From Mesobacillus subterraneus (GTDB lineage Bacteria; Bacillota; Bacilli; Bacillales; Cytobacillaceae), in assembly GCF_003937825.1 (NCBI RefSeq), contig NZ_RSFW01000014.1, positions 248,001 through 312,000 on the forward strand: a stretch of DNA of 64,000 nucleotides, read 5' to 3'. A program made the translations under genes and the position numbers. The notes beneath the pieces are model-generated. The model was given only the letters and a program-made list of their open reading frames with translations. It had not been told where the DNA came from and ran no database searches. Within the stretch, counting starts at the first letter, position 1; every line of letters starts with the position of its first letter. Below, in pieces: positions 25,837-35,153 of the stretch.

Positions 25837-27330
25837 TCAAAACAAAGGATTCCTCTTCACATCAATCCAGTTCTCGGATTCCTCAAGCTCACCTGCCAGT
25901 TGGAGCAATAAATCCTCGCGTCCCCTGGCTGCCATGAATTGAACGCCGACTGGAAGTCCGTCTTTGGTTTGGTGCAGCGGCAGCGACATCGCTGGCTGTC
26001 CAGTAAGGTTGGCAAGCTGGGTGAATGGAGTTCTAGACAGATTCTTTTGAGCAATCTGATCGACGATTCCCGCTTTCTTTAAAACTCCTCCGAGCCCCAT
26101 CTTTCCTGCAGAACTGATCAGGAACTTTTCGGCTTGGGTCGGTTGCAGTTCGCCGATTTTTGCTGGAGGGTACGCCGTTGTTGGCGTTATATACAAGTCG
26201 TACGTTTCATGGAAGGTTTCCATCTTTAATGCTGCTCGATCCCACTCTCTTAAACTCAAAACAAATTCTTCTGCGGAAGTCGCCTTGCCCAGCAATCCGA
26301 GCAGCCACGTCGTCGGTTCAACATCGGATGCAGTCGCTTTTCGGCCAAGGACCTCTTCTAATGACGCTAAAAGAGCGGCCGTTTCTCCGAAGTACATTGT
26401 CAGATAACTTGTCGCGATTTTGTGCCCGTCAACTGGCGCCTCGACCTCTTCGATTTGATGGCCCATCGATTCAAGCAGCCTGACTGTTTTCAGAACCCCT
26501 TCCCTGCAGTCAGCATCCACCTCCGTGCCAATCGGTGATTTTACAGAAAAAGCGATTCGCAGTTTTTTATTGATAGGAGTAGCTGCCGCTTCCAGATAGC
26601 TTCCTTCGAATGGCGGGGCAGAAAATGCACCGGCTTTTTCATGGCCGTGGAGGGCGTCCAGCATCGCTGCGCTATCCCGGACCGTTCGCGTCAGGACATG
26701 CTCAGCGGAAGCTCCCTGCCATGCCCGTCCATAATTCGGACCGACGGGCGTTCGGCCGCGGGTTGGCTTCAAGCCGAACAATCCGCAGTAGGCGGCCGGA
26801 ATCCGGATCGAGCCTCCGCCATCATTGGCCCCTGCGATCGGGACGATTCCCGCTGCTACAGCAGCAGCCGACCCGCCGCTGGACCCGCCTGGAGTGTGTC
26901 CAAGATTCCATGGATTGCGAGTCGGACCATAATGAGCGGGCTCCGTTACCGCAACCAATGCGAACTCCGGCACATTCGTCTGTCCCAGGAAAACGACTCC
27001 TGCTTTCCGCAGGCGTCTGGCATACTCTGAATCTGCTTTCGCCCGGTATGTTAAAAACGCTTTGGATCCTGCCGTGATCGGTTCCCCTGCAATTTCCTGC
27101 GAGATGTCCTTCAGAAGCATCGGCACTCCGGCAAAAGGACCGGCCAGCTGCTGGCCAGCATCCTTACGCGCCTGCTCGTACATCTTATTGATGACCGCAT
27201 TCAATTTCGGATTCATGGAATCTGTTAATCTAATTGCTTCCTCTGCCAATTCAATCGGTTTAACCTCTTTCCTCCTGACCAGCTCAGCCAGGCCCAAACC
27301 ATCATACGCTTTATAATCGAAACCCTCCAT
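25837..27330 (-). CDS. Amidase signature family enzyme
   Basis: A 497-residue amidase. The Ser-cisSer-Lys triad is present: Lys in PMLLKDIS, Ser in [11 protein letters not shown] and the nucleophile Ser in [10 protein letters not shown]. Members cleave amides such as aryl amides or nylon oligomers; the C-terminal part resembles 6-aminohexanoate-cyclic-dimer hydrolase-type amidases. No gatB/gatC neighbour, so it is not the Glu-tRNA amidotransferase. I prefer ATG 27330, with GGTGAGG upstream. It may share a transcript with the MBL hydrolase 50 bases downstream. Confidence 0.9.
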   Translation of the reverse strand: MEGFDYKAYDGLGLAELVRRKEVKPIELAEEAIRLTDSMNPKLNAVINKMYEQARKDAGQQLAGPFAGVPMLLKDISQEIAGEPITAGSKAFLTYRAKADSEYARRLRKAGVVFLGQTNVPEFALVAVTEPAHYGPTRNPWNLGHTPGGSSGGSAAAVAAGIVPIAGANDGGGSIRIPAAYCGLFGLKPTRGRTPVGPNYGRAWQGASAEHVLTRTVRDSAAMLDALHGHEKAGAFSAPPFEGSYLEAAATPINKKLRIAFSVKSPIGTEVDADCREGVLKTVRLLESMGHQIEEVEAPVDGHKIATSYLTMYFGETAALLASLEEVLGRKATASDVEPTTWLLGLLGKATSAEEFVLSLREWDRAALKMETFHETYDLYITPTTAYPPAKIGELQPTQAEKFLISSAGKMGLGGVLKKAGIVDQIAQKNLSRTPFTQLANLTGQPAMSLPLHQTKDGLPVGVQFMAARGREDLLLQLAGELEESENWIDVKRNPLF

Positions 27331-27437
27331 CGCCCTCACCACCGTCTGTTTTTATATCTACTTTCTGTAAAAATATTAAAATTCCTCTTTGGGTATTCCT
27401 TGATAAGCTACTTTTTCTTATGGTGGGGGCTTTTTGT

Positions 27438-27725
27438 TGCTATTTAGTTTTTTGGGTGACCTGTTTTTTGTCCAGTTACAAGTTTAGGGCACTAATACGC
27501 CCTATTGATGACCTGTTTTTCTCCTGACTGTGATTTTTGGTCACTAATACCCCCTATTGGTGACCTGTTTTTCTCCTGGCTCTGATTTTAGGTCACCAAT
27601 AGCCTCTATTAGTGACCTGTTTTCTCTCTGGCAACGTTTTTGTGGCACCAATCGGCTCTATTGGTTACCTCTTTTTCTCCTGGCAACGTTTTGGAGCACC
27701 TTTTTTTCTCCTGATCGCGTTTTTG
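27438..27725. repeat. Intergenic array A4: 52-bp units, phrase 'GTGACCTG'
   Basis: CACTAATA or CACCAAT begins units at 27490, 27542, 27594, 27646 and 27697 (52, 52, 52, 51 bp), with a decayed unit before. Each unit reads GTGACCTG, a T-rich block with CTCCTGG, then GGTCACCAAT, so GGTCACCAAT and ATTGGTGACC face each other at unit junctions. The same phrase family forms array A7 at 51.7 kb. Nothing else is seen in 27331-27437. Confidence 0.93.
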
Positions 27726-27759
27726 GTATGCCAAACAACCTTCTTGAAAAAGATTTTAG

Positions 27760-27885
27760 TAGGATATTCCTTAAAAATTGTTTTTTTTCCTTAAAACAGT
27801 AGATTTATTCCTTAATTCTTGGATATATTCCTTAAAACACAAACTATATTCCTTAATTTTTCAATATATTCCTAAATGACCTATT
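27760..27885. repeat. Intergenic array A5: phrase 'TATATTCCTTAAA', 20.4-bp period
   Basis: TTCC starts at 27767, 27787, 27808, 27828, 27849 and 27869, steps of 20, 21, 20, 21, 20. It directly follows array A4. The same pair in the same order recurs at 51.7-52.2 kb (A7/A8). Confidence 0.93.
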
Positions 27886-27925
27886 CCACGGAAATAGTTT
27901 GCATAAGGTTATCCCCTAAAAAAAA

Positions 27926-27960
27926 GAAGCATGAAAGCCTAAACCGGATCTTCATGCTTC
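27926..27960 (-). terminator. Terminator of the 874-residue repeat protein gene
   Basis: GAAGCATGAA/TTCATGCTTC stem; on the minus strand a long T-run follows. The GAAGCATG stem is shared with the terminators at 37.3 and 52.3 kb. Confidence 0.85.
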
Positions 27961-28003
27961 TCATGCTATTAAACTTTAAATCTCTTGTTCTTTCACTACG
28001 CCA

Positions 28004-30628
28004 TTAAGGCTCTTGCCAGCCGTCATGCAGGTTGAGACTAAGGGATTCTACTTCTTCGCCGTCCACATAGATTTTCCCATCTGCGATCGTAAATCGCTGG
28101 TCAAAGTAATATGGTCCGTTTTCGAAATCATAGATCTCTGAAACCTTATAATCACCATCTAGAAGGCGTCCGTTGAATGAACCTTCATAAATCCAGCTGT
28201 TTGTAATAAATTCACCATCGACTGAAGTAATGGTCACATAACCTTCTGTCAACGGACTTTCGCCTTTGTACACTGCACCTGTCAAAGTTACAGGAAGTAC
28301 GATAACATCCAGCTGGTCAGCTAATTCATCTTTGATATAGAGTTGCCCTGAAACAACACTGAATTCAGTTCCAGGATTGAAGCTTGTTCCATCCTCCAGG
28401 TATACCTCTATAACTTTGTAATCTCCATCCGGCAAACGAAGCTGAAAAACACCATTGTCTGCCCATGTCCACGCATAATAAGGATTCTCGTCATTATTGA
28501 TTTCTGTAACGGCAATACCACCGTGAACAGGCATCCCTTCCTCCGTCAGCGTTCCTGTTACTGAAACCGGAGGGGCTTCTATGTTTAGCTGTGCTTGCTT
28601 CTCGCCATTTACATAAAGCTCTCCTGATTCCACGCTGAAAACAACATTTGGATGAAACGAGCTATTGTCAGAAAGATATACACTATATACAGAATATTCC
28701 CCATCAGGAAGTCTGAATTCGAAAGTTCCATTCTCATCTGTATATCCCCATATCTCAATTGGCATGTCCGCTTCATACCTCTGCATAATGTATATCTCAC
28801 CCATCAGCGGAGTACCTGCTTCGGAAAGCGTACCTTTTACCGTCACTGGCGGAACGTTGACCTCCAGGACTTCCTTTAGCTCTCCAGCTACATAGGTTTT
28901 ACCATCCTGCACTGAAAATTCAAGATTCATTGGACCACTGCTGCGATTCAGATGAATTTGGCTGATTCTATATTCGCCATCAGGCAAACGCATGGTGAAT
29001 GTTCCATCTGATTTAATGCTCTTTCCTATATATATATCGTAATCTTCTGAAACAACACTTAAATACCCATTTTCAACAGGTACCCCATTATCTTTCACCA
29101 ATCCATATACACTTACTGGAGGTGCCTCTATTTCCAGGACTGATTGTTGCTTTCCATCGACATAGAGCTTGCCGCCTTTGATCTCAAAGTCTAAGGACAA
29201 AGCTATTTCTTCTTCTTCTTCAAATAAGTAACCGAATACTACCCGGTAGCTGCCATCCTTCAGGCGTAATGACAGTAAGCCTTTTTCATCTGTATAGGCA
29301 TCATACCACTCATAATCGCCATTCTCAGACACAGCTTCTACAGCGATTACTCCTTGCATAGCAGTACCATCTGCTGTAAGCTTTCCAGTAAATGTTACCG
29401 GTGGCAGAACAATGTTCAATGAAGAAACTTCAATCCCATCCTGAAACATCTTTCCGTCCCGGATTTCAAATGGGATGTACACCATTGTAGTACGGTTTTG
29501 TTCATCAACCATGTAAACTGTGTAATGACCATCTGCCAGGCGGTATTGGAATTTCCCTTTTGAATCGACTGAAGTCCAATATCCAAAAAAGTCCCCGTCC
29601 GCTTCCCCTTCAATCAGGAGATAGGCATTCCCAATTGCTTTCTTCCCATCTGTTACTGTGCCCTTTACGTTCAGGTCAGGAACTAGAATTTGAAGGTAAG
29701 AAGACACTTCTCCATCTATGTAGATGTCTCCATCGACGACTTCGAAGGTCAACTGATTCCAGGATGAGTAGGTGTCATGGTAGATACCGATGGAGTAAAT
29801 TCCATCCTCCAGTTTTCTTAAAGAAAACTCACCCTTCTTGTTTGATTCAACATACTCAATGAATTCACTTTCGTATTCATGGCCCAGGACCAGTTTTTCC
29901 AAGATGACAGCTGCTCCTGCTAACGGATATGCGGAATCGCCCACTTTACCACTGTGTGCTTTAGCAGGTATGGCAATCTCTAATTTTGCTTGTGGCTCTC
30001 CATTTACCAGCACTGCTCCGTCAGCTACAAAAAACTGTTTCTCATAGCGGTAAAAACCACCTGATTCTTCAATTCCTAAAAAATAGTAATTGCCATCGGG
30101 AAGGTAGGCAGAGAAGCTTCCATTACTTTTGGAAGAGACCACATAGATTTCTTCATCATATTCGCCAGCTCTAGCAATGATTAAGTCACCTTTGAGACCC
30201 TGGTCTCCTTCCTTAAGCACGCCTGTGAAATTGCTAGTCTTAGCTGTCGGATTCTTCTTTTGCGTTGTGTCTGAAAGCTGGATGTCCCCATCTTTATTTC
30301 CTTTGATTTTTCCTTCTTTTACTACGAAGGTTTTGTTCACACTAAACCAGTCACTGTTCTTTCCTTTTACTGCTTTCACAGCATAGGTCCCGTCTGCAAG
30401 GTTCGCTTTGAAAGCTCCGCCCGCATCTGTGGCTGTAAAAATATGCTCCCTCTTCCCCTTTTGCTGCAAAATCACGAGACTGTTTTTAAGAGACTTTCCA
30501 TCCTCTTTAAAGGAACCCTTAACGGTTTGTGGAGTTCCTTCCTTTTTTGGAGCAGCACTGACGCTCCCCAATGCTGCAGACATGACAAAAACCAGCGACA
30601 ACAGCAAAAACACTACTTTTTTGACCAT
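28004..30628 (-). CDS. Large secreted protein with nine carboxypeptidase-regulatory-like repeats
   Basis: An 874-residue exported protein: signal peptide about 1-25 (AxA end), then nine tandem domains of about 85-95 residues. Each opens with a strand such as SVTGTLTEEGMPV, holds F.LRLPDGDYKV in the middle and closes with FSVVSGQLY(V/I)NGE and a LNIEAPPV linker. The strand pattern suits the CarboxypepD_reg/prealbumin-like fold. The protein is acidic and has no LPXTG, SLH or LysM anchor, so it is probably released or held loosely at the wall or matrix. GGGGAA precedes the ATG. Function unknown; repeat copies 5-8 are the most alike. Confidence 0.85.
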   Translation of the reverse strand: MVKKVVFLLLSLVFVMSAALGSVSAAPKKEGTPQTVKGSFKEDGKSLKNSLVILQQKGKREHIFTATDAGGAFKANLADGTYAVKAVKGKNSDWFSVNKTFVVKEGKIKGNKDGDIQLSDTTQKKNPTAKTSNFTGVLKEGDQGLKGDLIIARAGEYDEEIYVVSSKSNGSFSAYLPDGNYYFLGIEESGGFYRYEKQFFVADGAVLVNGEPQAKLEIAIPAKAHSGKVGDSAYPLAGAAVILEKLVLGHEYESEFIEYVESNKKGEFSLRKLEDGIYSIGIYHDTYSSWNQLTFEVVDGDIYIDGEVSSYLQILVPDLNVKGTVTDGKKAIGNAYLLIEGEADGDFFGYWTSVDSKGKFQYRLADGHYTVYMVDEQNRTTMVYIPFEIRDGKMFQDGIEVSSLNIVLPPVTFTGKLTADGTAMQGVIAVEAVSENGDYEWYDAYTDEKGLLSLRLKDGSYRVVFGYLFEEEEEIALSLDFEIKGGKLYVDGKQQSVLEIEAPPVSVYGLVKDNGVPVENGYLSVVSEDYDIYIGKSIKSDGTFTMRLPDGEYRISQIHLNRSSGPMNLEFSVQDGKTYVAGELKEVLEVNVPPVTVKGTLSEAGTPLMGEIYIMQRYEADMPIEIWGYTDENGTFEFRLPDGEYSVYSVYLSDNSSFHPNVVFSVESGELYVNGEKQAQLNIEAPPVSVTGTLTEEGMPVHGGIAVTEINNDENPYYAWTWADNGVFQLRLPDGDYKVIEVYLEDGTSFNPGTEFSVVSGQLYIKDELADQLDVIVLPVTLTGAVYKGESPLTEGYVTITSVDGEFITNSWIYEGSFNGRLLDGDYKVSEIYDFENGPYYFDQRFTIADGKIYVDGEEVESLSLNLHDGWQEP

Positions 30629-30652
30629 TCATCTTCCCCCAAATTAATAGTT

Positions 30653-30678
30653 GAAAAAGTAGAAAATTCTACTTTTTC
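30653..30678. promoter_or_regulatory. 26-bp inverted repeat upstream of the nine-repeat protein
   Basis: GAAAAAGTAGAA-AA-TTCTACTTTTTC, arms of 12 bases with a 2-base spacer, ending 25 bases upstream of the start codon. It may be an operator or a leader hairpin. Confidence 0.5.
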
Positions 30679-30774
30679 CAATTAATTGTATTCGATGGGT
30701 TCCAGTCTTTTCCTCGTCCGTTATACCCAGGAAAAATATTTTTATTTCGACAAAATTCCCCTTGATTAGAAAAA

Positions 30775-30794
30775 AACAGCCATTACTGGCTGTT
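30775..30794 (-). terminator. Terminator of the P-loop kinase gene
   Basis: AACAGCC/GGCTGTT stem overlapping the stop; TTTTTTT follows on the minus strand. Confidence 0.8.
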
Positions 30795-31637
30795 AATGAA
30801 AAGACCCTGCAATACTTCCTCAATCAACTTCCTATGCACTTCCAGATCAAACTGCGAATTATCCAGAACCGATATAGGGATCGGCAGATGGTCTAGTATC
30901 TTGTTTTCCAATTGCGCTCTAACCTTAAGCACTTCAATCGTACCTTCCAATCCGTTTAGGCTATTTTCGGCACCGTACCCTTGAGATGTATAATAATGAA
31001 CGAATCCCTTGAACCAGTCCTCAGGCCTTTCAGCTACCGCCTTACGGAAGGATGTCTCAATGTCTTTCTGTTTCACATAGATCATCAGCGGATGCAGAGG
31101 TTCCACAGCTTTTGCGAGTTTTTGAACGTAATCTATGCTCGCCTGCTCCAGTGCTCCGTATTTGACCATGCCGATGGTAACTGGGTTTTGAATGAAGCAG
31201 CATTCGAAAACATAGACCTGTTCTTCAGCTGCCGCCTTCTTTGCAAACTCTTTCCAGCTGTCCGTAATGATTTCGACATTCTGCTGAAAAGGCAACTCAT
31301 ATATATCATTTCGGGAAATCCTGACCAGCAAATCGTCCGGAAATGCATGGCCAAGCTCTTCTTTCAATTTCATATATGGCACGAGCAATCGTCCACTCTT
31401 AAGCATAGCCTTCTCTTGAAAAATCCCCCTTAAATCTCCGCACTCTGCAAGGAGTTCTTCAAATTCCGTTTCGGTAAAAAAAGCAACTCCCTCATAGTCG
31501 GCGGGATGATCCAGGTTGCCTTCCATGTAAAGCTCGGCATCCATACCTTTATCCGTGAGGATCTCATGGACCAGTCGCGCGGTGGTTGATTTACCTGATC
31601 CAGGAAGTCCTTCTATTAAAATCAATTTCGGTTTCAT
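30783..31637 (-). CDS. P-loop kinase-like NTPase
   Basis: A 284-residue cytoplasmic protein with Walker A GLPGSGKST at about 10-18 and a mid-region of helical insertions (FTETEFEELLAECGD). It resembles thymidylate/nucleoside-kinase-like ATPases that are common and unnamed in Bacillus. No clear lid or substrate motif is seen. ATG 31637 has AGGAG 8 bases upstream. Confidence 0.8.
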   Translation of the reverse strand: MKPKLILIEGLPGSGKSTTARLVHEILTDKGMDAELYMEGNLDHPADYEGVAFFTETEFEELLAECGDLRGIFQEKAMLKSGRLLVPYMKLKEELGHAFPDDLLVRISRNDIYELPFQQNVEIITDSWKEFAKKAAAEEQVYVFECCFIQNPVTIGMVKYGALEQASIDYVQKLAKAVEPLHPLMIYVKQKDIETSFRKAVAERPEDWFKGFVHYYTSQGYGAENSLNGLEGTIEVLKVRAQLENKILDHLPIPISVLDNSQFDLEVHRKLIEEVLQGLFINSQ

Positions 31638-31697
31638 TTTATGCACTCCTACATTTCAATTCATCAGGATAATTCGCCAGGCTTTGATGCAAATCCT

Positions 31698-31731
31698 TCA
31701 AAAAAAGAGCATAATCACGTGGATTAAGCTC
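31698..31731 (-). terminator. Terminator of the DUF305 gene
   Basis: AAGAGC/GCTCTT plus an inner TAATC/GATTA stem, with a T-run on the minus strand. Confidence 0.8.
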
Positions 31732-31744
31732 TTTCAGGTATTGT

Positions 31745-32203
31745 TCACTTTTCGTTCTCTTCCAACTCTTTAATCAGCGTCTTCATTTCACTGATTTCTT
31801 TCCGCTGTGCTTCGATGATCTCGTCAGCAAGTTTTTTTACCCGAGGGTCTTCAATTTTTGCGCGTTCACTTGTCAGGATGGCAATTGAATGGTGCGGGAT
31901 CATCGCTTTCATCCAGGATTGATCGTCAACAGTTGTCTGGCTGCGCACGAGAAACAAGGAAACCGCAATCAGCAATGCACTCCCGGCGTAAATCCCCAAG
32001 TTGACTTTTTTATTGGTGTACATTTTATGCATGAATGCGAGCATGACGATGGCCATCACTCCGCCCATGATCAAGGCCATATAGAATCTTGTTTCACTAA
32101 AGAAAACATGATCAATGCTGTAGGCATTTAAGTACATAAGAATCAGCATAATGACCGTCGATGTAAGGACCATCAAGCCAAATCTGCCGTAATTATTTTT
32201 CAT
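31745..32203 (-). CDS. DUF305 (CopM-like) membrane protein
   Basis: A 152-residue protein with three membrane helices (about 8-25, 41-58, 68-86) and an extracytoplasmic helical DUF305 segment with the metal-binding MIPHHSIAI motif (His104, His105). DUF305 proteins such as CopM bind copper or other metals. It lacks the full second histidine/methionine cluster of long members. AAGGAGG precedes the ATG. Confidence 0.82.
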   Translation of the reverse strand: MKNNYGRFGLMVLTSTVIMLILMYLNAYSIDHVFFSETRFYMALIMGGVMAIVMLAFMHKMYTNKKVNLGIYAGSALLIAVSLFLVRSQTTVDDQSWMKAMIPHHSIAILTSERAKIEDPRVKKLADEIIEAQRKEISEMKTLIKELEENEK

Positions 32204-32444
32204 CTGAATTCCTCCTTACATAATCCTTTATACCTCCCTTACCCTGTCGAGTGCGATTTATTCACTCGCTACTACAAATAGCCTATGGAGTATTTGGTTT
32301 AAGCGGTATTATTTCCCTATATTTTCAATTTATTTTGTATATTGATATAAATTAAATGATTTTAAATAAACTTTCTTTTTATTAAACACAAATGAAAAAC
32401 CTTGATATAACGGGAAATATTGAAATTTCCGCCTGAATTTGTTT

Positions 32445-32473
32445 TTGACATTTCGTTACACTAAAAGTATCCT
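32445..32473 (+). promoter_or_regulatory. Sigma-A-type promoter of the peptide transporter gene
   Basis: TTGACA at 32445-32450, a 17-base spacer, then TATCCT at 32468-32473, 26 bases before the start codon. The AT-rich region 32204-32444 contains a GAGTGcgatttattCACTC hairpin near 32249 but no gene. Confidence 0.7.
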
Positions 32474-32498
32474 GAAATAGAAATTAGGAGGGGTAATC

Positions 32499-33992
32499 AT
32501 GTCAAACTTTAATAGGCAGAAAATTGTGGATAGTGTGCCTCAGACGGGATTCTTTGGACATCCTAGAGGGCTTTTCACTCTTTTCTTCACTGAGTTTTGG
32601 GAACGTTTCTCTTACTATGGAATGAGAGCGATCCTTGTTTTCTACATGTACTATGAAGTGTCAAAAGGCGGATTGGGTCTTGATGAGACACTGGCTCTTT
32701 CCATCATGTCCATCTATGGCTCACTTGTGTACATGTCCGGAATCATCGGCGGTTGGATGGCTGACCGTATTTTCGGAACTTCACAGGCTGTATTTTACGG
32801 CGGAATCTTAATCATGCTCGGTCATATCGCGCTTGCAATACCAGGCAGTGTGGCCATGTTCTTCGTTTCCATGGTCCTGATTGTCATCGGTACTGGTTTG
32901 CTGAAGCCAAACGTTTCGACCGTTGTCGGTGAAATGTACAGCGAAAAAGATACTCGCCGCGATGCTGGTTTCACGATTTTCTACATGGGGATCAACGCAG
33001 GTGCCTTCCTTGCACCACTTATCGTCGGTGCTGTATCCGACGCCTACAACTTCCATTACGGCTTCTCGATCGCCGCGATTGGGATGTTCCTTGGTCTAGT
33101 TGTTTTTGTTTTAACAAAGAAAAAGAACCTTGGGCTTGCTGGTACGAATGTACCCAACCCGCTATCACCGGCTGAAAAGAAAAAAACCTTCACTTGGGCC
33201 GGTATTGCAATTGTCGCAATTGGTATTTTAAGTGCTATTTTAATTCCTGCTGGACTTTTAACATTTGAAAGCTTCATTAATACTGTAACGATCCTTGGAA
33301 TCCTGATTCCGACTGCGTACTTCATCATTATGTACCGCAGCCCGAAAACAACAGAAGTGGAACGTTCACGCGTTCTTGCCTATATCCCGTTATTCCTTGC
33401 CGCAGTCATGTTCTGGGCGATCCAGGAACAGGGCTCAACGATCCTTGCGAACTATGCGGACAAGCGTACACAGCTTGAATTTGCTGGTATGACAATTTCA
33501 CCAGCCTTTTTCCAGTCATTGAACCCACTGTTCATCATCATTTTCGCACCAATTTTTGCTGGATTCTGGGTGAAGCTTGGAGACCGCCAGCCATCCATTC
33601 CGAAGAAATTCTCTTTCTCATTGATGTTCGCGGGCCTTTCATTCCTTGTCATCCTGATCCCTGGTTACTTAACAGGCACTGAAGCACTGGTTAGCCCATT
33701 ATGGCTTGTCCTGAGCTACCTGATTGTCGTATTCGGAGAGCTGCTGATTTCACCAGTTGGTCTGTCAGCAACGACGAAGCTGGCGCCAGCTGCTTTCTCT
33801 GCCCAAACAATGAGCCTCTGGTTCCTTGCAAGTGCCGCAGCCCAGGCGATCAACGCACAGATCGTTAAGTTCTACTCACCTGCAACCGAAACAGCTTACT
33901 TCGGAACAATCGGCGGAGCATCGATCATACTGGGAATCATCCTGTTCGTCCTGTCACCTAAGATTCAGGTATTCATGAAGGGTGTAAAATAA
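32499..33992 (+). CDS. dtpT: POT-family di-/tripeptide:proton symporter
   Basis: A 497-residue transporter with about 14 membrane helices. The proton-coupling motif ExxERFSYYGMRA lies in the first helix (about 32-45), and the PTR2 signature GTGLLKPNVSTVVGEMY at about 134-150. It imports short peptides with protons. AGGAGGGG precedes the ATG, a good promoter lies upstream and a terminator downstream, so it is monocistronic. Confidence 0.93.
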   Translation: MSNFNRQKIVDSVPQTGFFGHPRGLFTLFFTEFWERFSYYGMRAILVFYMYYEVSKGGLGLDETLALSIMSIYGSLVYMSGIIGGWMADRIFGTSQAVFYGGILIMLGHIALAIPGSVAMFFVSMVLIVIGTGLLKPNVSTVVGEMYSEKDTRRDAGFTIFYMGINAGAFLAPLIVGAVSDAYNFHYGFSIAAIGMFLGLVVFVLTKKKNLGLAGTNVPNPLSPAEKKKTFTWAGIAIVAIGILSAILIPAGLLTFESFINTVTILGILIPTAYFIIMYRSPKTTEVERSRVLAYIPLFLAAVMFWAIQEQGSTILANYADKRTQLEFAGMTISPAFFQSLNPLFIIIFAPIFAGFWVKLGDRQPSIPKKFSFSLMFAGLSFLVILIPGYLTGTEALVSPLWLVLSYLIVVFGELLISPVGLSATTKLAPAAFSAQTMSLWFLASAAAQAINAQIVKFYSPATETAYFGTIGGASIILGIILFVLSPKIQVFMKGVK

Positions 33993-34003
33993 ATCGCACT
34001 TAT

Positions 34004-34043
34004 AAAAGACGGCCTACTCCTACTAATGGAGAGCCGTCTTTTT
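34004..34043 (+). terminator. Terminator of dtpT
   Basis: AAAGACGGC/GCCGTCTTT stem with a long loop, followed by TTT. Confidence 0.8.
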
Positions 34044-34139
34044 CATACTCGAAAAAAAAATCAACCTGTCCTCCCCCTTAAAATTTTTCAAAAACCCCAA
34101 TTTTTGCTATTGTGTCTTTTATAGAGGAGGGATTGTTAC

Positions 34140-35096
34140 TTGAGTTATCTACTTTTGATTATAGGATTCGCGTTGTTGATCAAGGGGGCGGATTTCTTTG
34201 TGGAGGGGTCCTCGAATATCGCAACGCTTCTGCGGGTTCCTCCGCTTTTGGTCGGGTTGACCATTGTGGCTTTCGGAACGAGTTCTCCCGAGGCAACCGT
34301 CAGCATCATCGCAGCGCTTGAAGGCAGCAGTGAGGTTTCGATGGGGAACGTTATCGGAAGCAATATTTTCAATATCACACTGGTGGTAGGGATTACGGCC
34401 ATGATTACGCCCCTCGCTGTCGAGTCAACCACCATCCGCAAGGAAATTCCATTTACAATGCTGGCAAGTGTGGCGTTGGCAGTGGTTGCCAATGATATTG
34501 CATTGCAAGTGACAAATACAAATCTGATTACGAGAAGTGAAGGAATCATCCTGCTCCTCTTCTTCATGATCTTTTTGTATTACATTATTGAAATTGCGCT
34601 TAACAATCGGGAACCGGTTGCGGATGCTGCCGCTGTAAAAGCGGGAGGCACATGGGGAAAGAATATTCTCTTCACGCTCGGCGGCCTGGCTGCAATCATT
34701 TTCGGCGGCGATATGGTCGTCGACAATGCTTTGACAATCGCCTTATCATGGGGGATGAGTGAGACATTGGCTGGACTGACGATTGTTGCTGTTGGCACGT
34801 CGCTGCCTGAATTGATTACTTCAATTACCGCTGCTTTGAAAAAGAAAAGCGAAATCGCGCTCGGCAACATCGTTGGCAGCAATATCTTCAATATCCTTTT
34901 CGTCCTTGGAACGGCGGCAACCATTTCACCGCTCGCGGTCAATGATAAAATTTTCACCGACATCGGCATCATGATTGTGTTGACCATCGTCCTGCTGATG
35001 TTCTCACGGACCAAGTTCAAGGTTTCAAAGGTAGAAGGCGCCATCCTTGCTGCAGGATATATAGCCTACTTGGTTTATATCATTTTAAGGAATTAG
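34140..35096 (+). CDS. Calcium/sodium antiporter (CaCA family, YrbG-like)
   Basis: A 318-residue antiporter with ten membrane helices made of two inverted repeats. Each repeat has the alpha motif: VAFGTSSPEATVS ... GNVIGSNIFNI (about 43-75) and VAVGTSLPELITS ... GNIVGSNIFNI (about 219-254). It exchanges Ca2+ for Na+ or K+. The start is TTG 34140 with AGGAGG 9 bases upstream. Confidence 0.93.
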   Translation: MSYLLLIIGFALLIKGADFFVEGSSNIATLLRVPPLLVGLTIVAFGTSSPEATVSIIAALEGSSEVSMGNVIGSNIFNITLVVGITAMITPLAVESTTIRKEIPFTMLASVALAVVANDIALQVTNTNLITRSEGIILLLFFMIFLYYIIEIALNNREPVADAAAVKAGGTWGKNILFTLGGLAAIIFGGDMVVDNALTIALSWGMSETLAGLTIVAVGTSLPELITSITAALKKKSEIALGNIVGSNIFNILFVLGTAATISPLAVNDKIFTDIGIMIVLTIVLLMFSRTKFKVSKVEGAILAAGYIAYLVYIILRN

Positions 35097-35105
35097 CACA
35101 AAGCA

Positions 35106-35147
35106 AAAAGTGCCTGGCTCATACGATTGAGCCAGGCACTTTTTTTA
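35106..35147. terminator. Bidirectional terminator between antiporter and AbgT
   Basis: AAGTGCCTGGCTC/GAGCCAGGCACTT perfect stem with A-run and T-run on its two sides. Confidence 0.92.
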
Positions 35148-35153
35148 CCATTA

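Noticed and set aside
32280-32445. CodY-like box upstream of dtpT
   Set aside because: AATATTGAAATTT has too many mismatches to the 15-base CodY consensus to claim.
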